Below are positions 25,888-33,506 of a DNA stretch of 64,000 nucleotides, one piece after another (position 1 is the first letter of the stretch; every line of letters starts with the position of its first letter). A program made the translations under genes and the position numbers. The notes under the pieces are model-generated. The model was given only the letters and a program-made list of their open reading frames with translations. It was not told the DNA's origin and made no database searches. The stretch is from the NCBI GenBank assembly GCA_041687675.1, contig JAWLBM010000014.1, positions 1-64,000 of the forward strand, given 5' to 3'. Origin of the DNA: JAWLBM01 sp041687675 (GTDB lineage Bacteria > Pseudomonadota > Alphaproteobacteria > Rhizobiales > Pleomorphomonadaceae).

Positions 25888-27426
25888 TCAGCTTGCGCCT
25901 TCCAGCGCGGGTCCGCCCGGCACCCACCAGGAGGTGCGCGGCCCGCGGTGAAACTGGATCGTCTTGGTCTCCGTGTAGTCCTCGACCGCCGCCTTTCCCA
26001 GCTCGCGGCCGAGCCCGCTCTGCTTGAAGCCGCCGAAGGGCAGCTCCGGCGTGCCGTCCATATAGGTGTTCACCCAGACGGTACCGCTTCGTGCGCCGCG
26101 GGCAAGGCCCATGCAGCGATCGATGTCGCGGCTCCACACCGAGGCGGAGAGCCCGTAGTCGGTGGCGTTGACGAGCGCGACCGCCTCCGCCTCCGTCCGG
26201 AAGGACAGGACCGACAGCACCGGGCCGAAGATCTCGTCGCGGGCGACGGCCATCTCGGGGCGCACGCCGGCGATCACCGTCGGGCCGAGGTACTGCCCGG
26301 CGGAAGCCTCGAGGCCCCGCCCGTCGGTGACGAGCGAGGCGCCCTCCCCGGCAGCGGCCGCGATCGCCTCGGCGATCCGGCCGTGGTGGTCCGGGGTGAT
26401 GATGGCGCCGACCATGGTGGCCGGATCGAGCGGATCGCCGACCACCACCTTGCGGGCGTGGTCCCCGTAGGCCGCGAGGAAGGCGTCGCGGACCTCCTCG
26501 TGGACGATCACCCGGCTGCCCGCGTTGCAGCACTCCCCGGCGTTGAACAGCGCGCCGAAGACGGCGGCGTCCACGGCCGCCTCGAGGTCGGCGTCGGGGA
26601 AGATCACCTGGGCGTTCTTGCCGCCGAGTTCCATCGCCACCTTCTTGAGGCTCGCCGAGGCGGACTGCATGGTCGCCTTGCCGACGCGGGTGGAGCCGGT
26701 GAAGGACACCATGTCGACGTCCGGGTGGGCCACCATCGGCGCGCCGACGTCCGGTCCGGTGCCGAGAAGGACGTTGCAGGCGCCGTCCGGCAGGCCCGCC
26801 TCGGCGAGGATCCCGGCGAGGACGACGGTCGAGGCCGAGGTGAGCTCGGAGGGCTTCACCACCGCCGTGCAGCCGGCCGCGAGCGCGAAGGGCAGCTTCT
26901 GGCCGATGATCAGGAAAGGGAAGTTCCACGGCGTGATCAGCGAGACGACGCCGATCGGCTCGCGCAGCACGACGCCCAGCATGTCGTCGCCGAGGTTGGC
27001 GTAGGACTCCCCGTGCAGCGTCCGGGCGAGCGCGGCGGCATAGCGCCAGATGTCCACCGCGCCGGCGACCTCGGCGCGGGCCTGGGAGATCGGCTTGCCG
27101 GACTCGATGGCGTCGAGCCGGGCGATCTCGTCGGCCCGGGCGGCGATCCGGTCGGCGGCGTCGAGCAGCACCTTCGAGCGCTCGGCGGCCCGCATGCGCG
27201 GCCAGGGGCCGTGGTCGAAGGCCCGGCGGGCGGCCGCCACGGCGAGGTCCACGTCGGCGGCGGTGCCGAAGGCGTAGCGCGAGACATCGACGCCGTGGCC
27301 CGGCGACACGCGGCCGCCCTCGCGCCCCTCGACGCCGTCGACGGACCTGCCGTCGATGAACATCCGGTAGCGGGCGGGGCCGTGGGTCGCCTCGGCGAGC
27401 CGGGCGAGGTCGATGGCGATGGTCAT
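25888..27426 (-). CDS. NAD(P)-dependent aldehyde dehydrogenase (betaine-aldehyde type)
   Basis: A 512-residue ALDH-superfamily enzyme. Visible features are TPWNFPFLIIGQKLPFAL, the cofactor segment VSFTGSTRVGK, the catalytic general base in MELGGKNAQVIF, and the nucleophile in NAGECCNAGSRV (tandem cysteines). EIFGPVLSVLSF and PFGGFKQSGLGRELG lie toward the C-terminus. Length and motifs match the betaine/gamma-aminobutyraldehyde dehydrogenase branch. It follows the enoyl-CoA hydratase gene by one base at the end of the lacI-led operon. The aldehyde substrate cannot be named from sequence alone. Confidence 0.92.
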   Translation of the reverse strand: MTIAIDLARLAEATHGPARYRMFIDGRSVDGVEGREGGRVSPGHGVDVSRYAFGTAADVDLAVAAARRAFDHGPWPRMRAAERSKVLLDAADRIAARADEIARLDAIESGKPISQARAEVAGAVDIWRYAAALARTLHGESYANLGDDMLGVVLREPIGVVSLITPWNFPFLIIGQKLPFALAAGCTAVVKPSELTSASTVVLAGILAEAGLPDGACNVLLGTGPDVGAPMVAHPDVDMVSFTGSTRVGKATMQSASASLKKVAMELGGKNAQVIFPDADLEAAVDAAVFGALFNAGECCNAGSRVIVHEEVRDAFLAAYGDHARKVVVGDPLDPATMVGAIITPDHHGRIAEAIAAAAGEGASLVTDGRGLEASAGQYLGPTVIAGVRPEMAVARDEIFGPVLSVLSFRTEAEAVALVNATDYGLSASVWSRDIDRCMGLARGARSGTVWVNTYMDGTPELPFGGFKQSGLGRELGKAAVEDYTETKTIQFHRGPRTSWWVPGGPALEGAS

Positions 27427-27427
27427 G

Positions 27428-28204
27428 TCAGCGGTCCTCGAAACGGGGCGGACGCTTCTCGCGGAAGCTCGCGACGCCCTCCTTAAGGTCTTGGGTGGTG
27501 GCGACCAGCGCGCCGGCGATCGCCTCGAAGGCGGCGTCGCGCTCCTCGCCCTCGGCGGCGTTGATCAGCATCTTGGCGACCTGCACCGCGGCCGGGCCGC
27601 GGCGGTCGATGTCGGCGGCGATGGCCCGGGCGCGCAAAAGGCCCTCGCCCGCCGGCGCCACCTCGTCGACGATCCCCTGCTCGAGCGCCTCGGCGGCGCC
27701 GTACATCCGGCCGGCGATCGCCATCCGCTTCACCACCCGGCTGCCGAAGCGCCGGACGAGACGCTGGGTGCCCGACCAGCCGGGCACCATGCCGAGCCCG
27801 GTCTCCGGCAGGCCGACCCGCACCTGCTCCTCGGCGACGATCAGGTCGGCGCAGGCGGCAAGCTCGAGGCCGCCGCCGAAGGCGTGGCCGTTCAATACCG
27901 CGATCAGCGGCTGGCGCAGCCGGGCGAGGCGGTCGAACACGCGGTGGCCCTCGCGGATCCACCCGCGGCCGAAGGCCAGCGGGTCGAGGCCCGCCCAGGC
28001 GACGATGTCGCCGCCGGCGGAGAAGGCCTTCTGCCCGGCCCCGGTCATGATGGCGACACGCACGTCGCGGTCGCGCTCGACGGCGGCGACCCAGCCCTCG
28101 ATCGCGGCGACCAGCTCCTGGTCGAGGGCGTTGAGCTTCTCCGGGCGGTCCAGCGTCAGGATCGCCACCGCCCCGTCGATCTCGCTCCGGATCCTCGCGC
28201 TCAT
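27428..28204 (-). CDS. Enoyl-CoA hydratase/isomerase family protein
   Basis: A crotonase-fold protein of 258 residues. The oxyanion-hole segments are KAFSAGGDIVAW (about 62-73) and LNGHAFGGGLELAACADLIVAEE (about 98-120), the latter shared by most hydratases. The glutamate positions of a true hydratase (E in LPETGLGMVPGWSGTQ) are present, so hydration of an enoyl-CoA is plausible. The start overlaps the CoA-transferase stop by 4 bases. Together with that transferase it implies a CoA-linked step in the operon's pathway. Confidence 0.9.
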   Translation of the reverse strand: MSARIRSEIDGAVAILTLDRPEKLNALDQELVAAIEGWVAAVERDRDVRVAIMTGAGQKAFSAGGDIVAWAGLDPLAFGRGWIREGHRVFDRLARLRQPLIAVLNGHAFGGGLELAACADLIVAEEQVRVGLPETGLGMVPGWSGTQRLVRRFGSRVVKRMAIAGRMYGAAEALEQGIVDEVAPAGEGLLRARAIAADIDRRGPAAVQVAKMLINAAEGEERDAAFEAIAGALVATTQDLKEGVASFREKRPPRFEDR

Positions 28205-29784
28205 CCGCGCCTCCCGAGGTCGAGGCCGATCGGCTCGGGGTGGTAGAGCCGCTCGGGGGTGACGGCGAGCTCGGGCGCGACCTTCAGCTCGAAGTCGGCC
28301 TGGGCCAGCACGTCGCGCTCGAGGTCGACGCCGGGGGCGAGTTCGGTGACGGTGACGCCTTCGGGGGTGAGCTTCATCACGCAGCGCTCGGTGACGTAGG
28401 TGACGTCCTGCCCCTGGGCGACGCCGCGGCGGCCGGAGAAGGACACGTGCTCGACCTCCGGCACCAGCTTCCTGACCTTGCCCTCGCGCTCGATCCTGAG
28501 CCGCCCGTCCTCGATGGCGAGCTTGGCGCCGGCGTTGAAGTAGCCGGAGAAGACGATCTTGCGGGCCCTCGTCGTGATATCAACGAATCCGCCGGCGCCG
28601 GCGGTGACGTGCGGGCGGGCCGACAGCTTCGAGACGTTCACCGAGCCGAAGCTGTCGATCTGCAGGAAAGACAGCAGCGTGCAGTCGAAGCCGCCCGCCT
28701 GGAAATAGGTGAAGTTGTAGGGGCTCGGCACGATCGCCTCGGCGTTGGAGGCGCAGCCGAAGGCGAAGTCGAGCAGCGGCACGCCGCCGACGGCGCCCTG
28801 CTCGATGATCCAGGTGACGTCCCCGTGGCGGCCCTCCTCGATGAGGATCCGCGGCACGTTGGCGGAGATGCCGAAGCCGATGTTGCAGGCCCATCCGGCC
28901 TGGAGCTCCATCGCCACCCGCCGGGCGATCACCTTGGCCGGGTCGAAGGGCGGCGTGCGGAAGCTCGACAGCGGGCGGAAGATCTCGCCCGAGATCGCCG
29001 GGTCGTAGACGGTCTGCGTCGTCTGCATCTGGTCCGGCGCGACGACGACGTGGTCGACGAGGATGCCGGGGACGTAGACGTCCTGCGGCTTCAGCGTGCC
29101 GGCCTGTGCGACGCGCTTCACCTGGGCGATGACGATGCCGCCGTTGTTGTGCACGGCCATCGCCTGGTCGAGGGGCCCGAGGAAGGCGCCCTCGTGCTCG
29201 TAGGTGAGGTTGCCGCGCTCGTCGGCGGTGGTGGCGCGGATGATCGCGATCTCGGGGACGATCGCCTTGAAGAACAGCCAGTCCTCGCCCTCAAAGGTCT
29301 CATGGCGGACGATCGGCCGGGCGGCCGCCGTCGCGTTCATGGCGCAGCCCTGGCGGAGCGGATCGACGAAGGTGTCGAGGCCGACCTTGGTGAAGACGCC
29401 CGGCCGCTTGGCCGCCGCCTCGCGGTGCATGTCGAAGAGGATGCCCGAGGGCACGTTGTAGGCGGCCACCTTCTCCGCCCCGAGCAGCTTCCAGATCTCC
29501 GGCGGCTCCGAGGAGGACGGGCCGGAGGGATAGCTGCCGCCGATGACGGTGGAGAGGAGCCCCTCCCTGGCGATGTGGTCGATGCCCCTGATGCCGTACA
29601 TGTCGCCGGCGGCGATCGGGTGCAGCGTAGTGAGCCCGCGCGGATGGCCGCTCTCCTCGAAGCGGCGGCCGATGGCGGCGAGCACGGCGTCCGGGCAGCC
29701 GAGGCCGGAGGACGACGACACGGTGACGATCGCCCCGTCCGGGATGAGGGCCGCGGCTTCGTCTGCGGAGATCACTTTCGACAT
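28201..29784 (-). CDS. Acyl-CoA:acetate/3-ketoacid CoA-transferase (fused alpha-beta)
   Basis: A 527-residue family I CoA-transferase with both subunits fused in one chain, as in propionate CoA-transferase and YdiF. The N-terminal half has the glycine-rich SSSSGLGCPDAVLAAIG, and the C-terminal half carries the catalytic glutamate in IEQGAVGGVPLLDFAFG. The frame is open for 39 further codons, but the ATG at 29784 gives the conserved start MSKVISADEAAALIPDG. It moves CoA between a short acid and acetate or another acyl donor. It lies 37 bases after the anhydrofructose reductase gene in the same operon. Confidence 0.92.
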   Translation of the reverse strand: MSKVISADEAAALIPDGAIVTVSSSSGLGCPDAVLAAIGRRFEESGHPRGLTTLHPIAAGDMYGIRGIDHIAREGLLSTVIGGSYPSGPSSSEPPEIWKLLGAEKVAAYNVPSGILFDMHREAAAKRPGVFTKVGLDTFVDPLRQGCAMNATAAARPIVRHETFEGEDWLFFKAIVPEIAIIRATTADERGNLTYEHEGAFLGPLDQAMAVHNNGGIVIAQVKRVAQAGTLKPQDVYVPGILVDHVVVAPDQMQTTQTVYDPAISGEIFRPLSSFRTPPFDPAKVIARRVAMELQAGWACNIGFGISANVPRILIEEGRHGDVTWIIEQGAVGGVPLLDFAFGCASNAEAIVPSPYNFTYFQAGGFDCTLLSFLQIDSFGSVNVSKLSARPHVTAGAGGFVDITTRARKIVFSGYFNAGAKLAIEDGRLRIEREGKVRKLVPEVEHVSFSGRRGVAQGQDVTYVTERCVMKLTPEGVTVTELAPGVDLERDVLAQADFELKVAPELAVTPERLYHPEPIGLDLGRRG

Positions 29785-29821
29785 GGGTCGCAAAACTCTC
29801 GGGGTCATTCGGGGCCAGGAC

Positions 29822-30823
29822 TCAGGCGGCGATCTCGACGCGCCGGCCGCTGCGGGCGGACTCCAGCGCCGCGAGGCCGAAGGCGAGCGAGCGGATTCCA
29901 TCCTCGGCGGTGGCGCTCGGGCTCCCGTCGCCGCGGATCGCCGCGTGGAAGGCGCGGACGGCGCGCACGTAGAGGTTCTCGCGGTCGATCTCGAGGTCGC
30001 GCTCGCCGTCGGCGTTGCGCAGCGTCACCGAGCCGATCGGCTTCTGCGTCATGCAGTCCCGGCCGATCAGCGAGCCCTCGGTGCCGTGCACCTCGAAGCC
30101 GGTGCCGGCGTAGCGGGTGGTGAAGGCGTCGTGGGTCTGGGCGATGAGGCCGGAGCGGAAGGTGGCCACCGCCATCGCCCCGTCCTCGAGGCCGGCGCTC
30201 GCCATGCCCGAGGACTGCACCGTGGCCGACACCGAGACCGGCTCGTCGTCGAGAACGAAGCGCAGCGTGTCGGCGTCGTGGACGGTGATGTCGAGCACCA
30301 CGCCGCCGCCGGCGCCGGGGGTGGTGATGCGCCAGCCCTGCAGGTGCGGCGGCAGGTAGACGGCGTGGAAAACGCGGGCGGCGAGCGGCCGGCCGATCAG
30401 CCCGTCCTTGATCGCCTGGCGCATCGCCCGGTGGGTGCCGGCGTTGCGCAGGTGATGGTTGGTGGCCATGACGACGCCCGCCTCCTCGGCGGCCCGCTGC
30501 ATGGCCCGGGCGTCCTCGAGGGCAAGGGCGAGCGGCTTCTCGCAGAGCACGTGCTTGCCGGCGCGGGCGGCGGCGATCGCCTGGTCGCGGTGGAGTTCGT
30601 TGGTGGTCGAGATGTACACGGCGTCCACCTCGCCGTCGGCGAGCAGCGCATCGAGGCTGTCGTAGGCCCGGCCGATGCCGGTGTCCGCGGCGTAGGTCCG
30701 CGCCCGCTCGGCGCTCGACGACATCACCGCGACGACTTCGCCGTCCGGCTGGTCGCGGAACGCGCCGATCATCCATTCGCGGGCGATGGTGGAGGCTCCG
30801 ACGAGGCCCCAGCGGATGGTCAT
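29822..30823 (-). CDS. afr: 1,5-anhydro-D-fructose reductase (Gfo/Idh/MocA family)
   Basis: A 333-residue NADP-dependent oxidoreductase. The N-terminal Rossmann fold is WGLVGASTIAREWMIGAFR. CEKPLAL carries the conserved lysine (about K94) and the substrate domain has ITVHDADTLRFVL with the catalytic histidine. The segments ASTIAREW, ATNHHLRNA, VFHAVYLPPHLQGWR and FEVHGTEGSLIGR match, from memory, the 1,5-anhydro-D-fructose reductase of Sinorhizobium morelense, which makes 1,5-anhydro-D-mannitol. The identification is strong but unaligned. It follows lacI by 3 bases and is therefore the first structural gene of that operon. Confidence 0.85.
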   Translation of the reverse strand: MTIRWGLVGASTIAREWMIGAFRDQPDGEVVAVMSSSAERARTYAADTGIGRAYDSLDALLADGEVDAVYISTTNELHRDQAIAAARAGKHVLCEKPLALALEDARAMQRAAEEAGVVMATNHHLRNAGTHRAMRQAIKDGLIGRPLAARVFHAVYLPPHLQGWRITTPGAGGGVVLDITVHDADTLRFVLDDEPVSVSATVQSSGMASAGLEDGAMAVATFRSGLIAQTHDAFTTRYAGTGFEVHGTEGSLIGRDCMTQKPIGSVTLRNADGERDLEIDRENLYVRAVRAFHAAIRGDGSPSATAEDGIRSLAFGLAALESARSGRRVEIAA

Positions 30824-30826
30824 GGA

Positions 30827-31870
30827 TCAGTCCTCCCTCACGGCGCCGCAGCTTCGGCGGATCACCAGGTGCACGTCGCCGACGTGGTCCTCGACGCGCT
30901 GGTCGCCGTGGACCATGCGCAGGACGGCGTGGGCCGCCCGCTCGCCGAGCGCGGCGCTGTCGACCGCCACCGTGGTGAGCGGCGGCTGGGTGTGGCGGGC
31001 CTCGCGCACGTCGTCGAAGCCGACGAGGCCGAAGTCGCGGCCGGCGGTCATGCCGCGCCGGGCGAGGCCGTCGATGACGCCGAAGGCGACCACGTCGTTG
31101 AAGCAGAGCGCGGCAGTGAACGGCTCCGCCCGGTCGAGCATCCAGTCGACCGCCCGCTCGCCCGTCTCGCGGTTGGGCGCGCCCTCGACGACGCTGCCGA
31201 GCGGCATTTGAAGCCCGGCGTCCTCCATGGCGGCCCGCCAGCCGCCGGAGCGGTCGTTCTGGGCGATCATGTCCTGGTAGCCGCCGACGAAGGCGATGCG
31301 CCGGTGGCCGAGCGAGATGAGGTGCTCGACGGCGCGGCGGGCGCCGCGGAAGTTGTCGGGCGTCACCGAGGCGGCCCTCAGCCCCGCGATGCGGCGCATG
31401 GCGAGCACGACCGGCAACCCCGCGGCGGCGAAGGGCTCGAGGTCGGCCGCCCGGGTTCCGCGCGAGGGGCAGATGATCAGGCCGGCGATGTCGTGCTCGC
31501 GCATCGAGCGCAGCACCTCGGCCTGCCGCTTGGGGTTCTCGGAGGCGTTGGCGATGAAGGGGATGTAGCCGGCGGTCTGGAAGACCCGCTCGATGCCGAC
31601 CGCGAGTTCGGCGAAGAAGGGGTTGGCGAGGTCGTTGATGACCATGCCGACGATGTTCGTCCGCGCGCTCCTGAGGTTGGCGGCGCCGCGGTTGTAGACA
31701 TAGCCGGAGCGCTCGATGGCGGCGAGCACCTTCTCGCGCGTCTCGGCCCTGACCAGCGGCGAGCCCTGCAGGACGAGCGAGACCGTGGACTTCGACACGC
31801 CGGTGGCGCGCGCGATGTCCACCATGGTCACCCGCCCCGGGGCCTGTGCGCCGGTCGCCTCGCTGGCCAT
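30827..31870 (-). CDS. LacI-family transcriptional repressor
   Basis: A 347-residue LacI/GalR regulator. The N-terminal helix-turn-helix reads TMVDIARATGVSKSTVSLVL (about residues 15-34), with a hinge helix and a periplasmic-binding-protein-like sugar domain after it (NIVGMVINDLANPFFAEL onward). The ATG at 31870 is behind GGGGAGGAG; the longer open frame is not conserved. It heads the operon with anhydrofructose reductase, CoA-transferase, enoyl-CoA hydratase and aldehyde dehydrogenase. An operator copy 55 bases upstream of its start suggests autorepression. The inducer is probably a sugar or anhydro sugar. Confidence 0.93.
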   Translation of the reverse strand: MASEATGAQAPGRVTMVDIARATGVSKSTVSLVLQGSPLVRAETREKVLAAIERSGYVYNRGAANLRSARTNIVGMVINDLANPFFAELAVGIERVFQTAGYIPFIANASENPKRQAEVLRSMREHDIAGLIICPSRGTRAADLEPFAAAGLPVVLAMRRIAGLRAASVTPDNFRGARRAVEHLISLGHRRIAFVGGYQDMIAQNDRSGGWRAAMEDAGLQMPLGSVVEGAPNRETGERAVDWMLDRAEPFTAALCFNDVVAFGVIDGLARRGMTAGRDFGLVGFDDVREARHTQPPLTTVAVDSAALGERAAHAVLRMVHGDQRVEDHVGDVHLVIRRSCGAVRED

Positions 31871-31925
31871 CTCTCCTCCCCTGCCCGGCTTCACCGCCGG
31901 ATCGCGGCGGTATCGGCCCGCCGCT

Positions 31926-31941
31926 TTTGGAACGTTCCTAT
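31926..31941. promoter_or_regulatory. LacI-type operator in the lacI promoter
   Basis: TTTGGAACGTTCCTAT shares 13 contiguous bases with the palindrome at 19023 and keeps the whole GGAACGTTCC core. It lies 55 bases upstream of the lacI start codon, fitting negative autoregulation of the lacI-afr operon. Confidence 0.82.
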
Positions 31942-32147
31942 CCCTAGGGAAAGTCTCGCGGCCGGTCAACCCCCAAGCGTCGGTGGCGTCGTCGCCGCGC
32001 CGCACCCGCCCATGGCGCCCTGCAGCCGGGGAACTGGATCTGCTCTGCCCATGTAAGTGTTGATGTTTCCGGTCCGACCCGGAGGATTCGTGCGTGCGCT
32101 CGGCGGCCTGCGCCGACCCGGGCGCCCGGGACATGCCGCCTGAAGAA

Positions 32148-32163
32148 TTTGGAACGTTCCAGC
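32148..32163. promoter_or_regulatory. Second LacI-type operator upstream of lacI
   Basis: TTTGGAACGTTCCAGC holds the same core 222 bases away from the operator at 31926. Paired operators at this distance are typical of repression by DNA looping with a tetrameric LacI protein. No gene starts directly downstream on either strand, so an auxiliary-site role is the simplest reading. Confidence 0.75.
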
Positions 32164-32207
32164 CTTGTCATGGCAAGGCGGGCTCCTCCCATGGCTGGAA
32201 CGGTGCC

Positions 32208-33122
32208 TCACACCTTCGCCTGCGCCGCGCGCGGGAACACCGCGCGCACCTGGTCGAGGAAGACCTTCAGCACCGGCTGGCGGGCCTTGTCCGGGTTGAA
32301 GGCGATCTGGAACGGCGCGGCATAGGCGAAGAGGTCCGAGCGGATCGCCCGGAGCCGCCCCTCGGCGACGAAGCGGTCGGCGAGGTGCTCGGGAAGATAG
32401 CCGAGGTAGGCGCCGGAGAGGATCAGCCGCGCCTCCGATTCCATGTCGGAAACCACCGCCCGAGGACCGCCGACGGCGAAGATCTTGAGGTCGCGCTGGC
32501 CCCAGTAGTTGCGGCCGATGATCGGGTGCTGGCGCACCGCGTCGACGTCGATCCGCTCGTCCGGCACGTCGAACAGCGGGTGCCCGGCGGCGCAGTAGAA
32601 GCACTGGGTTTCCTCGTAGAGGTCGAGGTAGGCGAGCCCCAGCGCCACCTTGGGAAAGCTCGCGATCGCCGCCTGCAACTGGCCGCCGATGACGTCGCGG
32701 AGAAGCTCGTTGGGCGGGCGCGACACGACGTTCAGCATCACCTCGGGCGCGGCGCGGGAGAAGGCCGCGAACAGCCGGTCGAGCGGGGCGGCCGGGTCGG
32801 AGATGGTGTTGTCGACGAGCCCGATCGACAGCGTCCCGCCGAGGCTGCCGCGAAGCCCCCTCACCCGCGCCTCGAACTGCTCAACCTGCCCGATCAGCCG
32901 CCGCGCCTCGTCATAGACGACGCGGCCCTCGTCGGTCAGCGCGAAGCCCGAGCGCCCGCGCCGGCAGAGCCGCACCCCGAGCCGACCCTCGAGGCGCGTC
33001 ACATGGGTCGAGATGGTGGAGAGCGACAGGTTGAGCTCCCCCTGCGCCGCCGCGAAGCCGCCCGACTCGACGATCGTCATGAAGAGACGAAGGAGGCGAA
33101 GGTCGGCGGGATCGAGGGACAC
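32208..33122 (-). CDS. LysR-type transcriptional regulator
   Basis: A 304-residue LysR regulator with an N-terminal winged helix (LRLLRLFMTIVESGGFAAAQGELNLSLSTISTHVTRLE, about residues 9-46) and a C-terminal effector-binding domain (GGTLSIGLVDNTISDP onward). The start is a GTG at 33122. It is transcribed away from the amidinohydrolase and transporter run that begins at 33507. By the LysR rule of divergent control it probably regulates that run and itself. An inverted repeat at 33404-33423 is a candidate binding site. Confidence 0.9.
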   Translation of the reverse strand: MSLDPADLRLLRLFMTIVESGGFAAAQGELNLSLSTISTHVTRLEGRLGVRLCRRGRSGFALTDEGRVVYDEARRLIGQVEQFEARVRGLRGSLGGTLSIGLVDNTISDPAAPLDRLFAAFSRAAPEVMLNVVSRPPNELLRDVIGGQLQAAIASFPKVALGLAYLDLYEETQCFYCAAGHPLFDVPDERIDVDAVRQHPIIGRNYWGQRDLKIFAVGGPRAVVSDMESEARLILSGAYLGYLPEHLADRFVAEGRLRAIRSDLFAYAAPFQIAFNPDKARQPVLKVFLDQVRAVFPRAAQAKV

Positions 33123-33225
33123 ACGGTGCTCCTAAGCGCACGCGACTCCAACCGGCGGACCGGCGCCGACGTCCTCCCGGCGGGGAAGCAGGAATTCAGG
33201 CTCCCTCGCCGTCATCCCCCTCAAA

Positions 33226-33253
33226 CGTCATCCCGGCGAAAGCCGGGATCCAG
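33226..33253. repeat. Palindromic intergenic repeat, copy 1
   Basis: This 28-base unit contains ATCCCGGCGAAAGCCGGGAT, itself able to form a hairpin. It is the exact reverse complement of the unit at 33286-33313. The GTCATCCCGGC...GCCGGGATCCAG wording is that of dispersed palindromic repeats in alphaproteobacterial genomes. Confidence 0.85.
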
Positions 33254-33285
33254 GCCTCCCTCGCCATCCGCGCCCCGGCCGGGCA

Positions 33286-33313
33286 CTGGATCCCGGCTTT
33301 CGCCGGGATGACG
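33286..33313. repeat. Palindromic intergenic repeat, copy 2 (inverted)
   Basis: Exact 28-base reverse complement of copy 1, 32 bases away. The pair could fold into one long stem enclosing 33254-33285. Its position between lysR and the catabolic run is outside both coding regions. Confidence 0.85.
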
Positions 33314-33357
33314 CCGGGGGGCGGTGGACGAGTGCGATCCACGGCCCGGGGGCGCTC

Positions 33358-33382
33358 GATCCCGGCTTTACCCGGGATGACG
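33358..33382. repeat. Palindromic intergenic repeat, copy 3 (partial)
   Basis: GATCCCGGCTTTACCCGGGA followed by TGACG repeats copy 2 with two changed bases in the loop region and one end shortened. Same orientation as copy 2. Confidence 0.75.
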
Positions 33383-33403
33383 TCGAGGGGCCCGGCCCAT
33401 CAT

Positions 33404-33423
33404 ACTTCCAGAAATCTCGAAGT
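33404..33423. promoter_or_regulatory. Candidate LysR-binding inverted repeat
   Basis: ACTTC-N10-GAAGT forms a 20-base interrupted palindrome in the AT-richer part of the lysR/amidinohydrolase intergenic region, 84 bases upstream of the plus-strand start. Spacing and symmetry resemble LysR boxes. It is the only clear symmetric element there besides the genome-wide repeats. Confidence 0.45.
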
Positions 33424-33506
33424 GAACTCCGACACGCCGCTATTTTCTCGACGCGTCGCCTGCTGTTTGATCATGCCGAGGAGCGAGGCAGTTGGCGGGT
33501 GGAGTG

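Larger units (their letters stand above)
31871..32207. other. Intergenic region with two LacI operators and a hairpin
   Basis: This 337-base gap separates the lacI start from the lysR stop, both on the minus strand. It holds the lacI promoter, operator copies at 31926 and 32148, a partial copy (TGGAACG) at 32196-32202, and a hairpin GCCTTG-N6-CAAGGC at 32162-32179 that may end lysR transcripts. I see no credible gene; the open frames here are shadows of neighbouring genes. Confidence 0.6.
33123..33506. other. Divergent intergenic region with palindromic repeats
   Basis: This 384-base gap carries a block of three related palindromic repeats (33226-33382) and then an AT-richer stretch (33395-33480) that should hold the promoters of lysR and of the plus-strand catabolic run. 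No credible gene is present. Confidence 0.6.

Noticed and set aside
25168..27486. Long plus-strand open frame over the sugar-binding and aldehyde dehydrogenase genes
   Set aside because: Crosses an AT-rich promoter region and two genes with diagnostic motifs on the other strand; composition is that of a shadow.
29543..32056. Long plus-strand open frame over afr and lacI
   Set aside because: Covers the operator region and the Rossmann and HTH-coding segments of real minus-strand genes; no motif of its own.
33226..33382. CRISPR-like repeat block
   Set aside because: Copies are inverted relative to each other, unequal in spacing and only three; this is a palindromic intergenic repeat, and no cas gene is present.
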